Source of the DNA: Terripilifer ovatus
GTDB taxonomy: Bacteria > Pseudomonadota > Alphaproteobacteria > Rhizobiales > Beijerinckiaceae
Direction of reading: 5' to 3'
NCBI GenBank assembly: GCA_029222685.1
Contig: JARHVB010000020.1
Location: 1 to 64,000 of the forward strand
Length of the DNA stretch: 64,000 nt
The notes under the pieces are model-generated. The model did not search any database and had not been told where the DNA came from. It worked only from the letters and a program-made list of their open reading frames with translations. The stretch's first letter is position 1. Every line of letters starts with the position of its first letter. Below are positions 9,286-18,321 of this stretch, piece by piece. Made by a program: the position numbers and the translations under genes.

Positions 9286-10178
9286 ATGGCCGAACGGATT
9301 CGGACCACGCATGTCGGCAGTCTCCCGCGGCCCCCGGACCTGATCGAACTGCTACGATCGCGGCACGAGAATGCGGCCATTAACGAAAAGCATTTCCAGG
9401 CGCACTGCCGTGAAGCGGTGACGGACTGCGTTGCTAAACAGGTCGAGTGCGGCATCGACTATGTTTCCGATGGCGAAATGTCGAAGGTCTCCTATGCCTA
9501 TTATGTGCAGGACCGGCTGATCGGAATGGAAGCGGCAAAGGTCGCGGAAGCCAGCGCGAGGACGATTATGTGTTCGGTCTGGCAGACGCCCTGCGGCCCG
9601 AATACGAGGCCGTCGTCTCGTCAGGCCTTGTCCTGCAGATCGATTGTCCCGATCTGCCCTTGACCCACCGGATGAAATATCTGGCCGGAGACGTCGATCC
9701 GATGAAAATCGCCGCCCGCAACATCGAGGCGATCAATATCGCGATCGCCGGACTTCCCGCCCACAGGGTTCGCATCCACCTCTGCTGGGGCAATTATGCC
9801 GGCCCCCATACCGACGATGTCGAGGTCAAGGCGCTGTTCCCGGTGCTGAGAAATCTGAAAGCGCGCGGCCTGTCGTTCGAGGCGGCAAATCCCCGCCACG
9901 CGCATGAATGGAGCGACTGGGAACATGCCGACCTTGCCGACGATATGGTTCTGATCCCCGGCGTGATCGACAGCGTCAGCAATTTCGTCGAGCATCCCCG
10001 GCTGGTCGGCGAACGGATTTCCCGCTTTGTTGACATCGTCGGCGCCGATCGCGTCATCGCCGGCGCCGACTGCGGCTTCGGCACGTTTGCAACCGGTAAT
10101 GTCCAGGTCTTCCCGTCGATCGTCTGGGCCAAGCTTCGCGCTTTGCGCGAAGGCGCCGAGATCGCTTCAAAGGCTTAG
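9286..10178 (+). pseudogene. MetE-like (cobalamin-independent methionine synthase family) pseudogene with internal deletion and frameshift
   Basis: The 5' part, from ATG 9286 behind GGGAGAAACGA, encodes the family N-terminus (RIRTTHVGSLPRPPDLIELL, YVSDGEMSKVSYAYYVQDRL). The 3' part is in another frame and encodes EDDYVFGLADALRPEYEAV, HLCWGNYAGPHTDD, FEAANPRHAHEW and a normal C-terminus to 10178. Intact relatives are about 370 aa, as I recall them. Here only about 297 codons remain, and the roughly 70-75 codons expected between the two parts are missing. The frame changes between about 9540 and 9560. Zinc and substrate motifs of the C-terminal part are still well conserved, so the lesion looks recent. 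A sequencing error could explain the frame change but not the missing block. Confidence 0.85.
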
Positions 10179-10238
10179 AGCTGCGTCATGTCCGGCTTGT
10201 CCCGGGCACGACGGAGAGGCTGACGGGCCCAAAGGCCA

Positions 10239-10877
10239 TTATCGCTTCGAGATGGCTTCCAGCCGCTGCTGCATCTCGTTAAGCTGCTGCTTCAGGACAT
10301 CGATGTCCGTTGAGGAGCCGGCTGCCGGGGCCGGAGCTTCGCCCGCATTCACCTCAGCCGAACTCGCCTCCCCGCCTTTCGCCGCTGCATTGATTCCGAA
10401 CGGATTGAACAGGCTGAAGGCCTGGGTGAAGATCGCCATGTTCTTGCGCGTCTGCTCCTCGACAGCCTCGAATATCTGGCTGCCGGGGATCGCCCCGCCC
10501 ATCATGCCGCTGCCCATCGTCGACTTGACGTGTTCGCGCAGCTTCTGCTGTTCCTCGACGAACTTGCCAAACGAGAATTCGAGGTAACGAGGCACCAGCA
10601 ATTGCATGCTGTCGCCGTAGAATCGGATCAATTGGCGCAGAAAAGCGGTGGGCAGCAGGTTTTCCTGCCCTTCCTTGCCTTCCTGCTCGAAGATGATCTG
10701 GGTCAATACCGGCCGGGTGATATCGTCGCCCGACTTGGCGTCGACGACGGCGAAATCCTCCCCTTCTTTGACCATTTTGGCCAAGTCTTCCAACGTCACA
10801 TACGTGCTCGTACCAGTATTATAGAGACGTCTGTTGGCGTATTTCTTGATTTTAATCGGCTGCTTTTCGCTCGTCAT
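10239..10877 (-). CDS. phaR: Polyhydroxyalkanoate synthesis repressor
   Basis: DNA-binding regulator of PHB storage genes. It represses phasin and pha genes and is released when PHA is bound. The N-terminal PHB_acc_N domain is clear (IKIKKYANRRLYNTGTSTYV, then VVDAKSGDDITRPVLTQII, residues 7-70). PHB_acc repeats follow (LLPTAFLRQLIRFYGDSM), and the C-terminus has a heptad-like tail (IDVLKQQLNEMQQRLEAIS) suited to oligomerisation. The length of 212 aa is normal. It is divergent from phaA, with a 265-bp shared control region that may contain its operator. Confidence 0.95.
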   Translation of the reverse strand: MTSEKQPIKIKKYANRRLYNTGTSTYVTLEDLAKMVKEGEDFAVVDAKSGDDITRPVLTQIIFEQEGKEGQENLLPTAFLRQLIRFYGDSMQLLVPRYLEFSFGKFVEEQQKLREHVKSTMGSGMMGGAIPGSQIFEAVEEQTRKNMAIFTQAFSLFNPFGINAAAKGGEASSAEVNAGEAPAPAAGSSTDIDVLKQQLNEMQQRLEAISKR

Positions 10878-11142
10878 TGCACCTCAGCCCGACCTCCGCC
10901 GCGGGTTGATTTCAACCCCCGCGCGATAACACCCAAGATAAGCTTTTTTTGCGCCGCGTAAAAACATTTTTGCGCAACGCGGTGAAATCTTAGCCACTTA
11001 GGCTACGTCTTCATTAGGTCGTGAAAAAGCTGGCTTATTGGACTATTGACGTCTGCCCTGTCGATCTGCTGATAGGAAGCAACGCAACGGCCGGGGTGGT
11101 GGATACGTTGCCGCCTGCCGCAACGCGGAAAGGAACTTCAAT
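10878..11142. promoter_or_regulatory. Shared phaR/phaA control region with repeated TTTTTGCGC and a GTTGC/GCAAC palindrome
   Basis: TTTTTGCGC occurs at 10946-10954 and again at 10967-10975, exactly 21 bp apart, about two helical turns. Nearer phaA there is an inverted repeat GTTGC (11107-11111) and GCAAC (11120-11124), just before the phaA Shine-Dalgarno AAAGGAA. These are visible facts. That either is the PhaR operator is inference from the divergent layout and from knowing that PhaR regulators act on pha promoters. Confidence 0.45.
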
Positions 11143-12318
11143 ATGGCCAGCGAAATCGTTGTTGTCGGGGCTGCGCGCACCGCAGTGGGATCTTTTAACG
11201 GCGCCTTCGGCAATACCCCCGCCCATGAACTCGGCGCCGTGGCGATCAAGGCCGCCCTGGCGCGCGCCAACGTCGATCCGGCCGATGTGGACGAAGTCAT
11301 CATGGGCCAGATCCTGTCGGCAGGCGAGGGTCAGAACCCCGCCCGCCAGGCGGCCATGAAGGCCGGCATTCCCCAGGAAAAGACCGCCTGGGGCCTGAAC
11401 CAGCTCTGCGGCTCGGGCCTGCGCGCCGTCGCTCTCGGCCTGCAGCAGATCGCCAACGGCGACGCCAAGGTGATCGTCGCCGGCGGCCAGGAATCCATGT
11501 CGATGGCCCCCCACGTCGCCCACATGCGCTCGGGCACCAAGATGGGTGACCTGAAGATGGTCGACAGCATGCTCAAGGACGGCCTGATGGACGCCTTCCA
11601 CGGCTATCACATGGGCGTCACCGCCGAGAACGTCGCCACCAAATGGCAGATCAGCCGCGAAGACCAGGACAAATTCGCCCTCGGCTCGCAGAACAAGGCG
11701 GAAGCCGCCCAGAAGGCCGGCAGGTTCAAGGATGAGATCGTGCCGTTCACCATCCAGACCCGCAAGGGCGATGTGGTGGTCGATCAGGACGAATATATCC
11801 GCGCCGGAACGACGCTCGAGGCCCTGCAGAAGCTGAAACCCGCCTTCAACAAGGAAGGCTCGGTGACCGCCGGCAACGCGTCGGGCATCAACGACGGCGC
11901 CGCCGCCGTCGTGCTGATGACCGCCGAGGAGGCCAAGAAGCGCGGACTGACGCCGCTCGCCCGCATCGTTTCGTGGGCCACCGCCGGTGTCGATCCCGCC
12001 GTCATGGGATCGGGGCCGATCCCGGCGTCCCGCAAGGCGCTGGCGAAGGCCAACTGGAAGGTCAGCGACGTCGAACTGGTCGAGGCCAACGAGGCCTTTG
12101 CCGCCCAGGCCCTGGCGGTCAACAAGGACATGGGCTGGGACCCCTCGATCGTCAACGTCAACGGCGGCGCCATCGCTATCGGCCATCCGATCGGCGCATC
12201 CGGCGCCCGCGTCCTGACCACCCTGCTTTATGAGATGCAGCGCCGTGGCGTCTCCAAGGGCCTCGCGACCTTGTGCATCGGCGGCGGCATGGGCGTCGCC
12301 ATGTGCGTCGAGCGTTGA
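11143..12318 (+). CDS. phaA: Acetyl-CoA C-acetyltransferase (beta-ketothiolase)
   Basis: Condenses two acetyl-CoA to acetoacetyl-CoA, the first step of PHB synthesis. The length of 391 aa is standard for biosynthetic thiolases. The catalytic residues are all present: Cys89 in [11 protein letters not shown], His348 in [11 protein letters not shown] and Cys378 in TLCIGGGMG. The start is supported by AAAGGAA upstream. phaB follows after 166 bp in the same direction, and phaR is divergent upstream, the arrangement known for PHB loci. Confidence 0.97.
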   Translation: MASEIVVVGAARTAVGSFNGAFGNTPAHELGAVAIKAALARANVDPADVDEVIMGQILSAGEGQNPARQAAMKAGIPQEKTAWGLNQLCGSGLRAVALGLQQIANGDAKVIVAGGQESMSMAPHVAHMRSGTKMGDLKMVDSMLKDGLMDAFHGYHMGVTAENVATKWQISREDQDKFALGSQNKAEAAQKAGRFKDEIVPFTIQTRKGDVVVDQDEYIRAGTTLEALQKLKPAFNKEGSVTAGNASGINDGAAAVVLMTAEEAKKRGLTPLARIVSWATAGVDPAVMGSGPIPASRKALAKANWKVSDVELVEANEAFAAQALAVNKDMGWDPSIVNVNGGAIAIGHPIGASGARVLTTLLYEMQRRGVSKGLATLCIGGGMGVAMCVER

Positions 12319-12372
12319 CGCAGTACTGACATCATTTGCTGCCTCCTTTCGAGGCAGACGCCGGCGCAAAAC

Positions 12373-12412
12373 AGCAGCGCGACAAAGTGTATAGGCCATT
12401 TGTCGCGCTGCT
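12373..12412. repeat. 14-bp perfect inverted repeat between phaA and phaB
   Basis: AGCAGCGCGACAAA (12373-12386) and TTTGTCGCGCTGCT (12399-12412) are exact reverse complements around a 12-base loop. No T-run follows on the plus strand, so it is not a typical intrinsic terminator. A smaller hairpin (CTGCCTC/GAGGCAG) lies just before it. It could stabilise or process the phaA-phaB message or bind a dimeric regulator. Confidence 0.75.
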
Positions 12413-12484
12413 AAAGATCAATAGAGGCTGGCGCTCGCAAGCGTTATCGATACAGTCTGCAAAGGACGTTACCGGGAGGAGTCG

Positions 12485-13210
12485 ATGGGACGCGTTGCGG
12501 TTGTGACTGGTGGGACACGCGGAATTGGCGGGGCGATTTCCAAAACGTTGAAGGCCGCCGGCTATACCGTCGCGGCCAACTACGCCGGCAATGACGAAGC
12601 CGCAGCCAGGTTCAAGGCCGAAACCGGCATACCGGTCTACAAATGGGATGTCTCGAATTACGATGCCTGCGCCACCGGCCTGGCTCAGGTCGAGAAGGAT
12701 CTCGGCCCTATCGATATCGTCGTCAACAATGCCGGCATCACCCGCGACGGCTTCTTCCACAAGATGACGAAGGAGCAATGGTACGAGGTCATCAACACCA
12801 ACCTCAATTCGCTGTTCAACATGACCCGCCCGGCGTGGGAAGGCATGCGGACGCGGAAATTTGGGCGCGTCATCTGCATTTCCTCGATCAACGGCCAGAA
12901 GGGCCAGGCCGGCCAGGCGAATTATTCCGCCGCCAAGGCCGGCGAGATTGGCTTCGTCAAGGCGCTGGCCCAGGAAGGCGCCCGCGCCGGCATAACCGTC
13001 AACGCCATCTGCCCCGGCTATATCGGCACCGAAATGGTCAGAAAGATCGACCCGGCCATCATCGAAAAGTCGATCCTGCCGCATATTCCGGTCGGCCGCC
13101 TCGGCGAGCCGGAGGAAATCGCCCGCTGCGTCCTGTTTCTGGCGTCCGACGACGCCGGTTTCATCACCGGCTCGACCCTGACCGCCAACGGCGGCCAGTA
13201 TATGGCCTGA
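12485..13210 (+). CDS. phaB: Acetoacetyl-CoA reductase
   Basis: NADPH-dependent short-chain dehydrogenase giving (R)-3-hydroxybutyryl-CoA for PHB synthase. At 241 aa it has the family length. The cofactor site is VVTGGTRGIGGAI, and NNAGITRDGFFHKM is a typical PhaB segment. The active site has ISSINGQKGQAGQANYSAAK with Tyr147 and Lys151. GGGAGGAG precedes the ATG. phaC is not in the window, so polymerase genes must lie elsewhere. Confidence 0.96.
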   Translation: MGRVAVVTGGTRGIGGAISKTLKAAGYTVAANYAGNDEAAARFKAETGIPVYKWDVSNYDACATGLAQVEKDLGPIDIVVNNAGITRDGFFHKMTKEQWYEVINTNLNSLFNMTRPAWEGMRTRKFGRVICISSINGQKGQAGQANYSAAKAGEIGFVKALAQEGARAGITVNAICPGYIGTEMVRKIDPAIIEKSILPHIPVGRLGEPEEIARCVLFLASDDAGFITGSTLTANGGQYMA

Positions 13211-13385
13211 GGCCGGAAGCCCAGAGAACCGGCATTGCTGGCCGGTATCGCGTGGTTATGAGCGCACGCTGGACAAACCGGCCTCGCCGGTGTATCTGCG
13301 CGGCTCCAATTAAAACAGCGTCCCGAAACGCTCGCCAGAAGATAGTCGCACCGACGATCTCCCTGGTGAAACGGCAGGAGTTTTT

Positions 13386-13820
13386 ATGAATATTATCGAG
13401 CAGCTCGACGCCGAGCAGATGAAGCGTTTGAGCGAAACCCGCAAAATCCCGGATTTTCAGCCCGGCGACACGGTTATCGTCAATGTGAAGGTCAAGGAAG
13501 GCGAGCGTTCGCGCGTTCAGGCCTACGAAGGCGTCTGCATCGCCCGCGCCGGCGCCGGCATCAACGAGAGCTTCACGGTCCGCAAGATTTCCTATGGCGA
13601 AGGCGTCGAGCGCGTCTTCCCGATCTACTCGCCGATCATCGATTCGCTGACCGTCGTGCGCCGCGGCAAGGTTCGCCGCGCCAAGCTGTATTACCTGCGC
13701 GATCGCCGCGGCAAGTCCGCCCGGATCGCCGAGCGCGTGGACAATACTGCGCCGAAGAAGGCGGCTGCCAAGGCCGCGCCGAAGGCTGCTGCGCCCAAAG
13801 CCAAGGCCGCCAAAGCCTGA
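13386..13820 (+). CDS. rplS: 50S ribosomal protein L19
   Basis: Structural protein at the 30S-50S interface, 144 aa. The core is unmistakable: [66 protein letters not shown] and [12 protein letters not shown] low-complexity Ala/Lys tail (about residues 122-144) extends the ordinary ~115-aa core, as in many alphaproteobacteria. A strong Shine-Dalgarno (GGCAGGAG) precedes the ATG. The usual upstream partners rpsP, rimM and trmD are absent here; phaB is the upstream neighbour. Confidence 0.98.
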   Translation: MNIIEQLDAEQMKRLSETRKIPDFQPGDTVIVNVKVKEGERSRVQAYEGVCIARAGAGINESFTVRKISYGEGVERVFPIYSPIIDSLTVVRRGKVRRAKLYYLRDRRGKSARIAERVDNTAPKKAAAKAAPKAAAPKAKAAKA

Positions 13821-13843
13821 ATACCAGACCAGCGTTTGCTGAA

Positions 13844-13869
13844 AACCCGGCTCCGGCCGGGTTTTTTGT
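13844..13869 (+). terminator. Intrinsic terminator after rplS
   Basis: AACCCGGC and GCCGGGTT form a perfect 8-bp stem around TCCG, followed directly by a T-run, 24 bases after the rplS stop codon. The VOC gene converges from the right starting at 13889, so the structure also separates the two transcripts. Confidence 0.93.
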
Positions 13870-13888
13870 TGCCCAACCAGGTGACCTG

Positions 13889-14296
13889 TCAGACCGCCGG
13901 CCCGTTCAGCATCCAGCGATGGCCAAACGGGTCCCGCAACACGGCAAACCGCGTTCCCCAGAACGAATTCATCGGGCCCATTTCCGTGGTCGCGCCGAAT
14001 TTCGCGGCCCGTTCGACGATCGCGTCGACCTCCTGCCCGCTGGCGAATTCCAGGCTGACCGACATCGTCACCGGTTCTCCCGGCAGCGGCGTGCGCGCTT
14101 TCCCGAATTCGGGAAAGGCGTCCGCGACCATGACGGAGCCGCCATTGATCGACAATTCGCAATGCATGATGCGCATGCCGTCGAGCGACGGCATGAACGC
14201 CTTCTGGGTCGCGCCGAACACCTGCGTATAGAAGGCAATGGCCGCAGCCGCCGGCGTAACCGTCAGATAGGGGGCGACCGGCGGACGTTTGTTCAT
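13889..14296 (-). CDS. VOC family protein (PhnB/glyoxalase-like)
   Basis: Vicinal-oxygen-chelate fold protein of 135 aa. It has the PhnB-like features PYLTVTPAAAAIAFYTQVFGA, MHCELSINGGSVMVADAFPE and DPFGHRWML. The last motif holds the conserved GHRW that appears in putative 3-demethylubiquinone or metal-dependent VOC proteins. I start it at 14296 (MNKRPP) with GGAGAG upstream. A longer reading to 14377 would run into the dispersed repeat and is unlikely. The substrate is unknown. Confidence 0.85.
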   Translation of the reverse strand: MNKRPPVAPYLTVTPAAAAIAFYTQVFGATQKAFMPSLDGMRIMHCELSINGGSVMVADAFPEFGKARTPLPGEPVTMSVSLEFASGQEVDAIVERAAKFGATTEMGPMNSFWGTRFAVLRDPFGHRWMLNGPAV

Positions 14297-14318
14297 ACCC
14301 GTTGCTCTCCGGCGAGAG

Positions 14319-14419
14319 TGCACTTTCAAGCGAAGTGGACACCGGTTCGCGTGAAGAAATGCGCTCATTAGATACACTGGACGCGTCTTTCCGATCCAGA
14401 GGTATCGGGAAACGCTATA
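14319..14419 (-). repeat. Dispersed ~100-bp intergenic repeat, copy 1
   Basis: On the minus strand this reads ATAGCGTTTCCCGAT...GATCGGAAAGACGCGTC...GAGCGCATTTCTTCACGCG...ACTTCGCTTGAAA. It matches the copies at 18810 and 59628 along its whole length. It lies in the leader region of the VOC gene. An internal palindrome (GATC-centred, near the GACGCGTC block) could fold in RNA. It is one of the small mosaic elements common in Hyphomicrobiales genomes. Confidence 0.85.
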
Positions 14420-14582
14420 GCGATTTGCCGATGTAAATGCATTCTCATTTCATACCGGATGCCTTAAGAAAAACCTGAAATCGCCGGAGCACAGCACTTT
14501 TAATGCGAAACCGCTGCCGCCGCCGGCTCAAGAACCAGACGCCGCCAAAACGCTGCGCCGATCGTGTCCCGGGAGGACGTAA

Positions 14583-15683
14583 ATGCCTGCAACTCAATCC
14601 CGCGCCGCGGTCATGACCGGCGCGCTTGCGACCGAAATCCGCGACTTCGATGTCCCCGAAGTCGCGCCGGACGCCGGCTGGCTGAGGGTCGAAGTGACCG
14701 GCATCTGCTCCAGCGACTGGAACATGTACAACAACGACAAGCCGGGTCCGCGCATTCTCGGCCACGAAATGGTCGGTCGCATCGAGACGCTCGGCTCCGC
14801 CGCCGCCTATCGCTGGGGCGTGCAGCAGGGCGATCTTGTCGCCCTGGAAGAGTACCTGCCCTGTGGCCATTGCGAATATTGCCGCTCGGGCGAAATCCGC
14901 TCCTGCATGGCGACCGACCAGCGCCTGCCCGGCGCCGTGCGCTACGGCTCCACCCCCCTGACAGTGCAGCCGTCGCTGTGGGGCGGCTACAGCCAGTTCG
15001 TCTACATGCCGCCGCGCACCGTCATCCATAAGGTGCCCGAGGGCGTGGCGCCGAAGATCGCCGCCATGGCGCTCCCCATCGGCAACGGCTTCCAGTGGTC
15101 CTATTTCGACTGCGGCGCCGGCCCCGGCAAGGTCGTCGTCATCCAGGGACCCGGCCAGCAGGGCCTCGGCTGCGTCATCGGCGCCAAGACCGCCGGGGCC
15201 GATCTCATCATCGTCACCGGCCTTTCCAGGGATGAAGACCGCTTCCGCCTGGCGCGCCTGTTCGGCGCCGATCACACCATTGCCGTCGATCAGCACGATC
15301 TGCTCGAGACGGTGGCCGACATCACCGGCGGCCGCATGGCCGACATTGTTATCGACACCAGCGGCCTTGGCCCCAAGAACCTCAATCCGTCGATGCGGCT
15401 GTTGCGCAAGCGCGGCACGCTGGCGACGATCTCGCGCAAAGGTTCGGCCGAGAATTTCGACGCCGAACGGTTGATCGGCATGCAGTTGACTTTGCGCGGC
15501 CTGCGCGGCCACAGCTACGAAGCGGTGGAAATGGCCTTACGCGCCATGGCCAGCAAGAAGCTGCCGCTCGAACTCATGTCGACCCATCTGCTGGCCTTAA
15601 GCGATCTCGATTACGCCCTGCATATGGTCGGCGGCAAAACACAAGAGCGTTCGATCCACGTTTCGATCGACCCTTGGAAATAA
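14583..15683 (+). CDS. Zinc-dependent alcohol dehydrogenase (medium-chain family)
   Basis: MDR-type dehydrogenase of 366 aa. Catalytic zinc ligands are in GICSSDW and LGHEMVGRIE; the structural zinc lobe is PCGHCEYCRSGEIRSC with four cysteines. The Rossmann segment is VVIQGPGQQGLGCVIGAKTAGADLIIVTG. GGGAGGACGTAA precedes the ATG. It is followed 45 bp later by the Rieske oxygenase gene, so an operon is likely, with a role in oxidising an alcohol or diol intermediate of the same aromatic substrate. The substrate itself is not predictable. Confidence 0.88.
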   Translation: MPATQSRAAVMTGALATEIRDFDVPEVAPDAGWLRVEVTGICSSDWNMYNNDKPGPRILGHEMVGRIETLGSAAAYRWGVQQGDLVALEEYLPCGHCEYCRSGEIRSCMATDQRLPGAVRYGSTPLTVQPSLWGGYSQFVYMPPRTVIHKVPEGVAPKIAAMALPIGNGFQWSYFDCGAGPGKVVVIQGPGQQGLGCVIGAKTAGADLIIVTGLSRDEDRFRLARLFGADHTIAVDQHDLLETVADITGGRMADIVIDTSGLGPKNLNPSMRLLRKRGTLATISRKGSAENFDAERLIGMQLTLRGLRGHSYEAVEMALRAMASKKLPLELMSTHLLALSDLDYALHMVGGKTQERSIHVSIDPWK

Positions 15684-15728
15684 GACCATTGGAAATAAAA
15701 CGGCAGAACAAGAGCACAGGAGGAGACC

Positions 15729-17000
15729 ATGCTGAAACCCGAAGACAACGAACGGCTGACCCGCGTCGGCGCAGGCACACCGGGCGGCGATCTGTTTCGC
15801 CGCTACTGGATGCCGGCGCTGATGTCATCTGAAATGCCCGACAGGGACGGCGCGCCGGTGCGCGTGCGCCTGCTCGGCGAAGACCTGATCGCCTTCCGCG
15901 ACAGCAATAATGAGATCGGCCTCGTCGCCGCCTTCTGCCCGCATCGCCGCGCGCCGATGTTTTTTGGCCGCAATGAAGAGGCCGGCCTGCGCTGCGTCTA
16001 CCACGGCTGGAAATTCAATACCCACGGCGATTGCGTCGACATGCCCTCGGAACCCGCAGGCTCAGCCCTGCGCGACAAAGCGAAGATCAACTCGTATCCC
16101 TGCATCGAAAAGGGCGGCATCATCTGGACCTATATGGGTCCGAAAGACAAAATGCCCGCGCCGCCGGACTATGAATGGATGCGCGCGCCGCAGACGCACC
16201 GGCATGTCTCCAAGACCTTCGAGGATTGCAATTATCTGCAGGCAATGGAAGGCGGCCTCGACACCGCTCATTCGTCCTATGCCCACAATAACAACCTCGC
16301 CACCAAGAACGAGCCGCGCCAGCGCGATCGCTCGCCGCGCCTCGATGTGGAGCGCACGGACTACGGTTACCGCTATGTCTCCTTCCGCGACCTGAAGGAC
16401 GGCAACTACTACATGCGCATCTACCATTATGTGATGCCGTTCCAGCAGTTCCGTGGCGGCATTCACAAATTTGACGGATCGCGCCGCGAGTTCCCGGAGT
16501 TGAACGGCCATATCTGGGTGCCGATCGACGACACCACCACCTATGTCTATAACTGGGCCTGCGCCTACGATGAAAATGCCGCGTTCAGCGAGGAGAACAT
16601 CATCGAACGCGAATATTTCTACGGCCGCGGCCCCGACCAGTTGATTCCCGGCACCTTCAAGCTGAAGGCCAACAAGAGCAACGACTATTTCATCGACCGC
16701 CAGGTGCAGAAAACAAAGACCTACACCGGCATCGAAGGCGTCAACACCCAGGACTTCGCGCTGCAGGAAGGCATGGGAAAGATCGTCGACCGTTCGCTCG
16801 AACATCTCGGCACCTCCGACAAGGCGATCGTCACCATGCGCCGCCTGATGATGGAAGCGATCGCCGATGTGGCGGAAGGCAGAGACCCCCGCGGCCTTGA
16901 TCCCGCATCACACGGCGGTGTTCGCCCCTACGACGGCTTCATGAAAACGAGCGATGACTGGCAGGTGGTTTTCGCCGACGAAGTCGTCGCCAAGTGGTAG
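15729..17000 (+). CDS. Rieske non-heme iron oxygenase, large subunit (phthalate 4,5-dioxygenase-like)
   Basis: Aromatic ring hydroxylase or demethylase of 423 aa. The N-terminal Rieske domain binds a [2Fe-2S] cluster through Cys70/His72 (FCPHRRAP) and Cys89/His92 (RCVYHGWKF). The mononuclear iron site is in EGGLDTAHSSYAHN with Asp178, His181 and His186. The sequence is of the single-subunit phthalate-oxygenase type, which uses a separate reductase; no reductase gene is nearby. AGGAGG lies upstream of the ATG. The neighbouring decarboxylase-like gene at 17224 supports action on a phthalate-like or hydroxybenzoate-like acid. Confidence 0.9.
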   Translation: MLKPEDNERLTRVGAGTPGGDLFRRYWMPALMSSEMPDRDGAPVRVRLLGEDLIAFRDSNNEIGLVAAFCPHRRAPMFFGRNEEAGLRCVYHGWKFNTHGDCVDMPSEPAGSALRDKAKINSYPCIEKGGIIWTYMGPKDKMPAPPDYEWMRAPQTHRHVSKTFEDCNYLQAMEGGLDTAHSSYAHNNNLATKNEPRQRDRSPRLDVERTDYGYRYVSFRDLKDGNYYMRIYHYVMPFQQFRGGIHKFDGSRREFPELNGHIWVPIDDTTTYVYNWACAYDENAAFSEENIIEREYFYGRGPDQLIPGTFKLKANKSNDYFIDRQVQKTKTYTGIEGVNTQDFALQEGMGKIVDRSLEHLGTSDKAIVTMRRLMMEAIADVAEGRDPRGLDPASHGGVRPYDGFMKTSDDWQVVFADEVVAKW

Positions 17001-17025
17001 CGGAGCAAGCGGAATAATCTGCCGG

Positions 17026-17190
17026 AAGCCCTCATCCTGAGGAGCACGCATAGCGTGCGTCTCGAAGGCAAAGTGTTCTTTTAGGACTGGGCGAGAGGAA
17101 TTGTAACAAGCGGCTAGCCAGAAGGCCGCTGCATGACGCCCCCGTCCTTCGAGACGCGCCTTTCAGGCGCTCCTTCAGGATGAGGGCTCC
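17026..17190. repeat. Imperfect palindromic element, copy 1 (AGCCCTCATCCTGAGGAGC type)
   Basis: The left arm reads AGCCCTCATCCTGAGGAGC, then GCACGCATAGCGTGC, then GTCTCGAAGG. The right arm reads CCGTCCTTCGAGAC, GCGCCTTTCAGGCGC and CAGGATGAGGGCT, the reverse complement of the left arm. A spacer of about 65 bp separates the arms. A second copy is at 47361. It sits between the Rieske gene and the decarboxylase-like gene, so it may act as an mRNA structure inside this operon. Confidence 0.88.
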
Positions 17191-17223
17191 TGTTAATTAT
17201 CGATCACAGCCAAGGAGAAAAAC

Positions 17224-18219
17224 ATGTCTATCGATCCGTTGCCGATGAGCATCGCGCTGTCCAACAACGAGCGCACGCGTCCGGTCATCCAGGGCCGCTA
17301 CCAGCCGCAGGGCATCCGCCTGTTGCCGACAGTGGTGCACCCGTCCGAAATGTTCTGGCGGCAGCTCAAATTCGCCGAGTTCGACATTTCCGAAATGTCG
17401 CTGTCGTCGTTTTTCATTGCCATTTCGAAGGGCGACAAGCGCTTCGTCGGCCTGCCGATCTATACGGCGCGCATGTTCTTTCACACCCGCATCATGGTGC
17501 GCAAGGATCGCGGCATCAAAACCCCGGCCGATCTCAAGGGCAAGAAAATCGGCGTGCCTGAATACCAGCAGACCTCCGCCATCTGGTCACGCGGCGTGCT
17601 GCAGCATGAATTCGGCGTACATCCGAAGGACATCGAATGGTTCATGGAGCGCACCCCGGACATGAGCCATGGCGGCTCGACCGGCTTCAAGGCGCCGCCG
17701 GGTGTCAAGATCAATCAGATCCCCCTGTCCACCAACATCGGCGACATGCTGATGAAGGGTGAGCTCGACGGCGCCCTCCTCTATCTCAACCAGCCCAATC
17801 TCGTCGACCGCAGCACCGCCGATATCTCGGAAATCTGCGAACCGCTGTTCCCCGACCAGGTGGCGGAATCAACGCGCTTCTACAACAAGACCGGGCTCTA
17901 TCCGATCAACCACGCCATGGTCATCAAGCGCGAGGTGCACGAGAAATTTCCGTGGGCGGCGGTCAACATCTATCATGCCATGATGGCGGCGAAGGCGGAC
18001 GTCGAAAAGAGCGCCCAGGACACGCTCAAGGATTATGTCGCCTGCGGCCTCGTCGAGCCGGCGGCGCAAAAAATGTTCCGCGGCGATCCCAAAGGCTACG
18101 GCCTGCGCAACAGCCGCAAGGTGGTCGAGACCATCGCCCAATATGTTCACGAACAGGGCCTGACCGACCGCCAGGTCAGCGTTGAAGAGCTGTTTGCACC
18201 CAGCCTGCTCGATCTTTGA
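17224..18219 (+). CDS. 4,5-dihydroxyphthalate decarboxylase-like protein (periplasmic-binding fold, no signal peptide)
   Basis: A 331-aa protein with the ligand-binding fold of ABC/NMT1 binding proteins but without a signal peptide. It opens PLPMSIALSNNERTRPVIQG, which fits Pht5-type dihydroxyphthalate decarboxylases. Further family-like segments are FDISEMSLSSFFIAISKGDKRFVGLPIY, KGKKIGVPEYQQTSAIWSRG and LYPINHAMVIKREVHEKFPW. A Shine-Dalgarno (AAGGAGAAAA) precedes the ATG. It follows a Rieske oxygenase, which supports removal of a carboxyl group from a ring diol. A cytosolic binding protein without enzyme activity is the alternative. Confidence 0.82.
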   Translation: MSIDPLPMSIALSNNERTRPVIQGRYQPQGIRLLPTVVHPSEMFWRQLKFAEFDISEMSLSSFFIAISKGDKRFVGLPIYTARMFFHTRIMVRKDRGIKTPADLKGKKIGVPEYQQTSAIWSRGVLQHEFGVHPKDIEWFMERTPDMSHGGSTGFKAPPGVKINQIPLSTNIGDMLMKGELDGALLYLNQPNLVDRSTADISEICEPLFPDQVAESTRFYNKTGLYPINHAMVIKREVHEKFPWAAVNIYHAMMAAKADVEKSAQDTLKDYVACGLVEPAAQKMFRGDPKGYGLRNSRKVVETIAQYVHEQGLTDRQVSVEELFAPSLLDL

Positions 18220-18321
18220 CGCCTCGCCGCGGTGTTGCCTTCTCGGTTTGACTTGGCGGCCCTGCGGACCAATATACTGAGAGGCTGGCGCACGGAGCGC
18301 CGGCCCTGACGGAAAGCAGCG

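Noticed and set aside
11035..12399. 454-residue open frame antisense to phaA
   Set aside because: phaA has all catalytic residues on the plus strand; the antisense translation has no recognisable domain.
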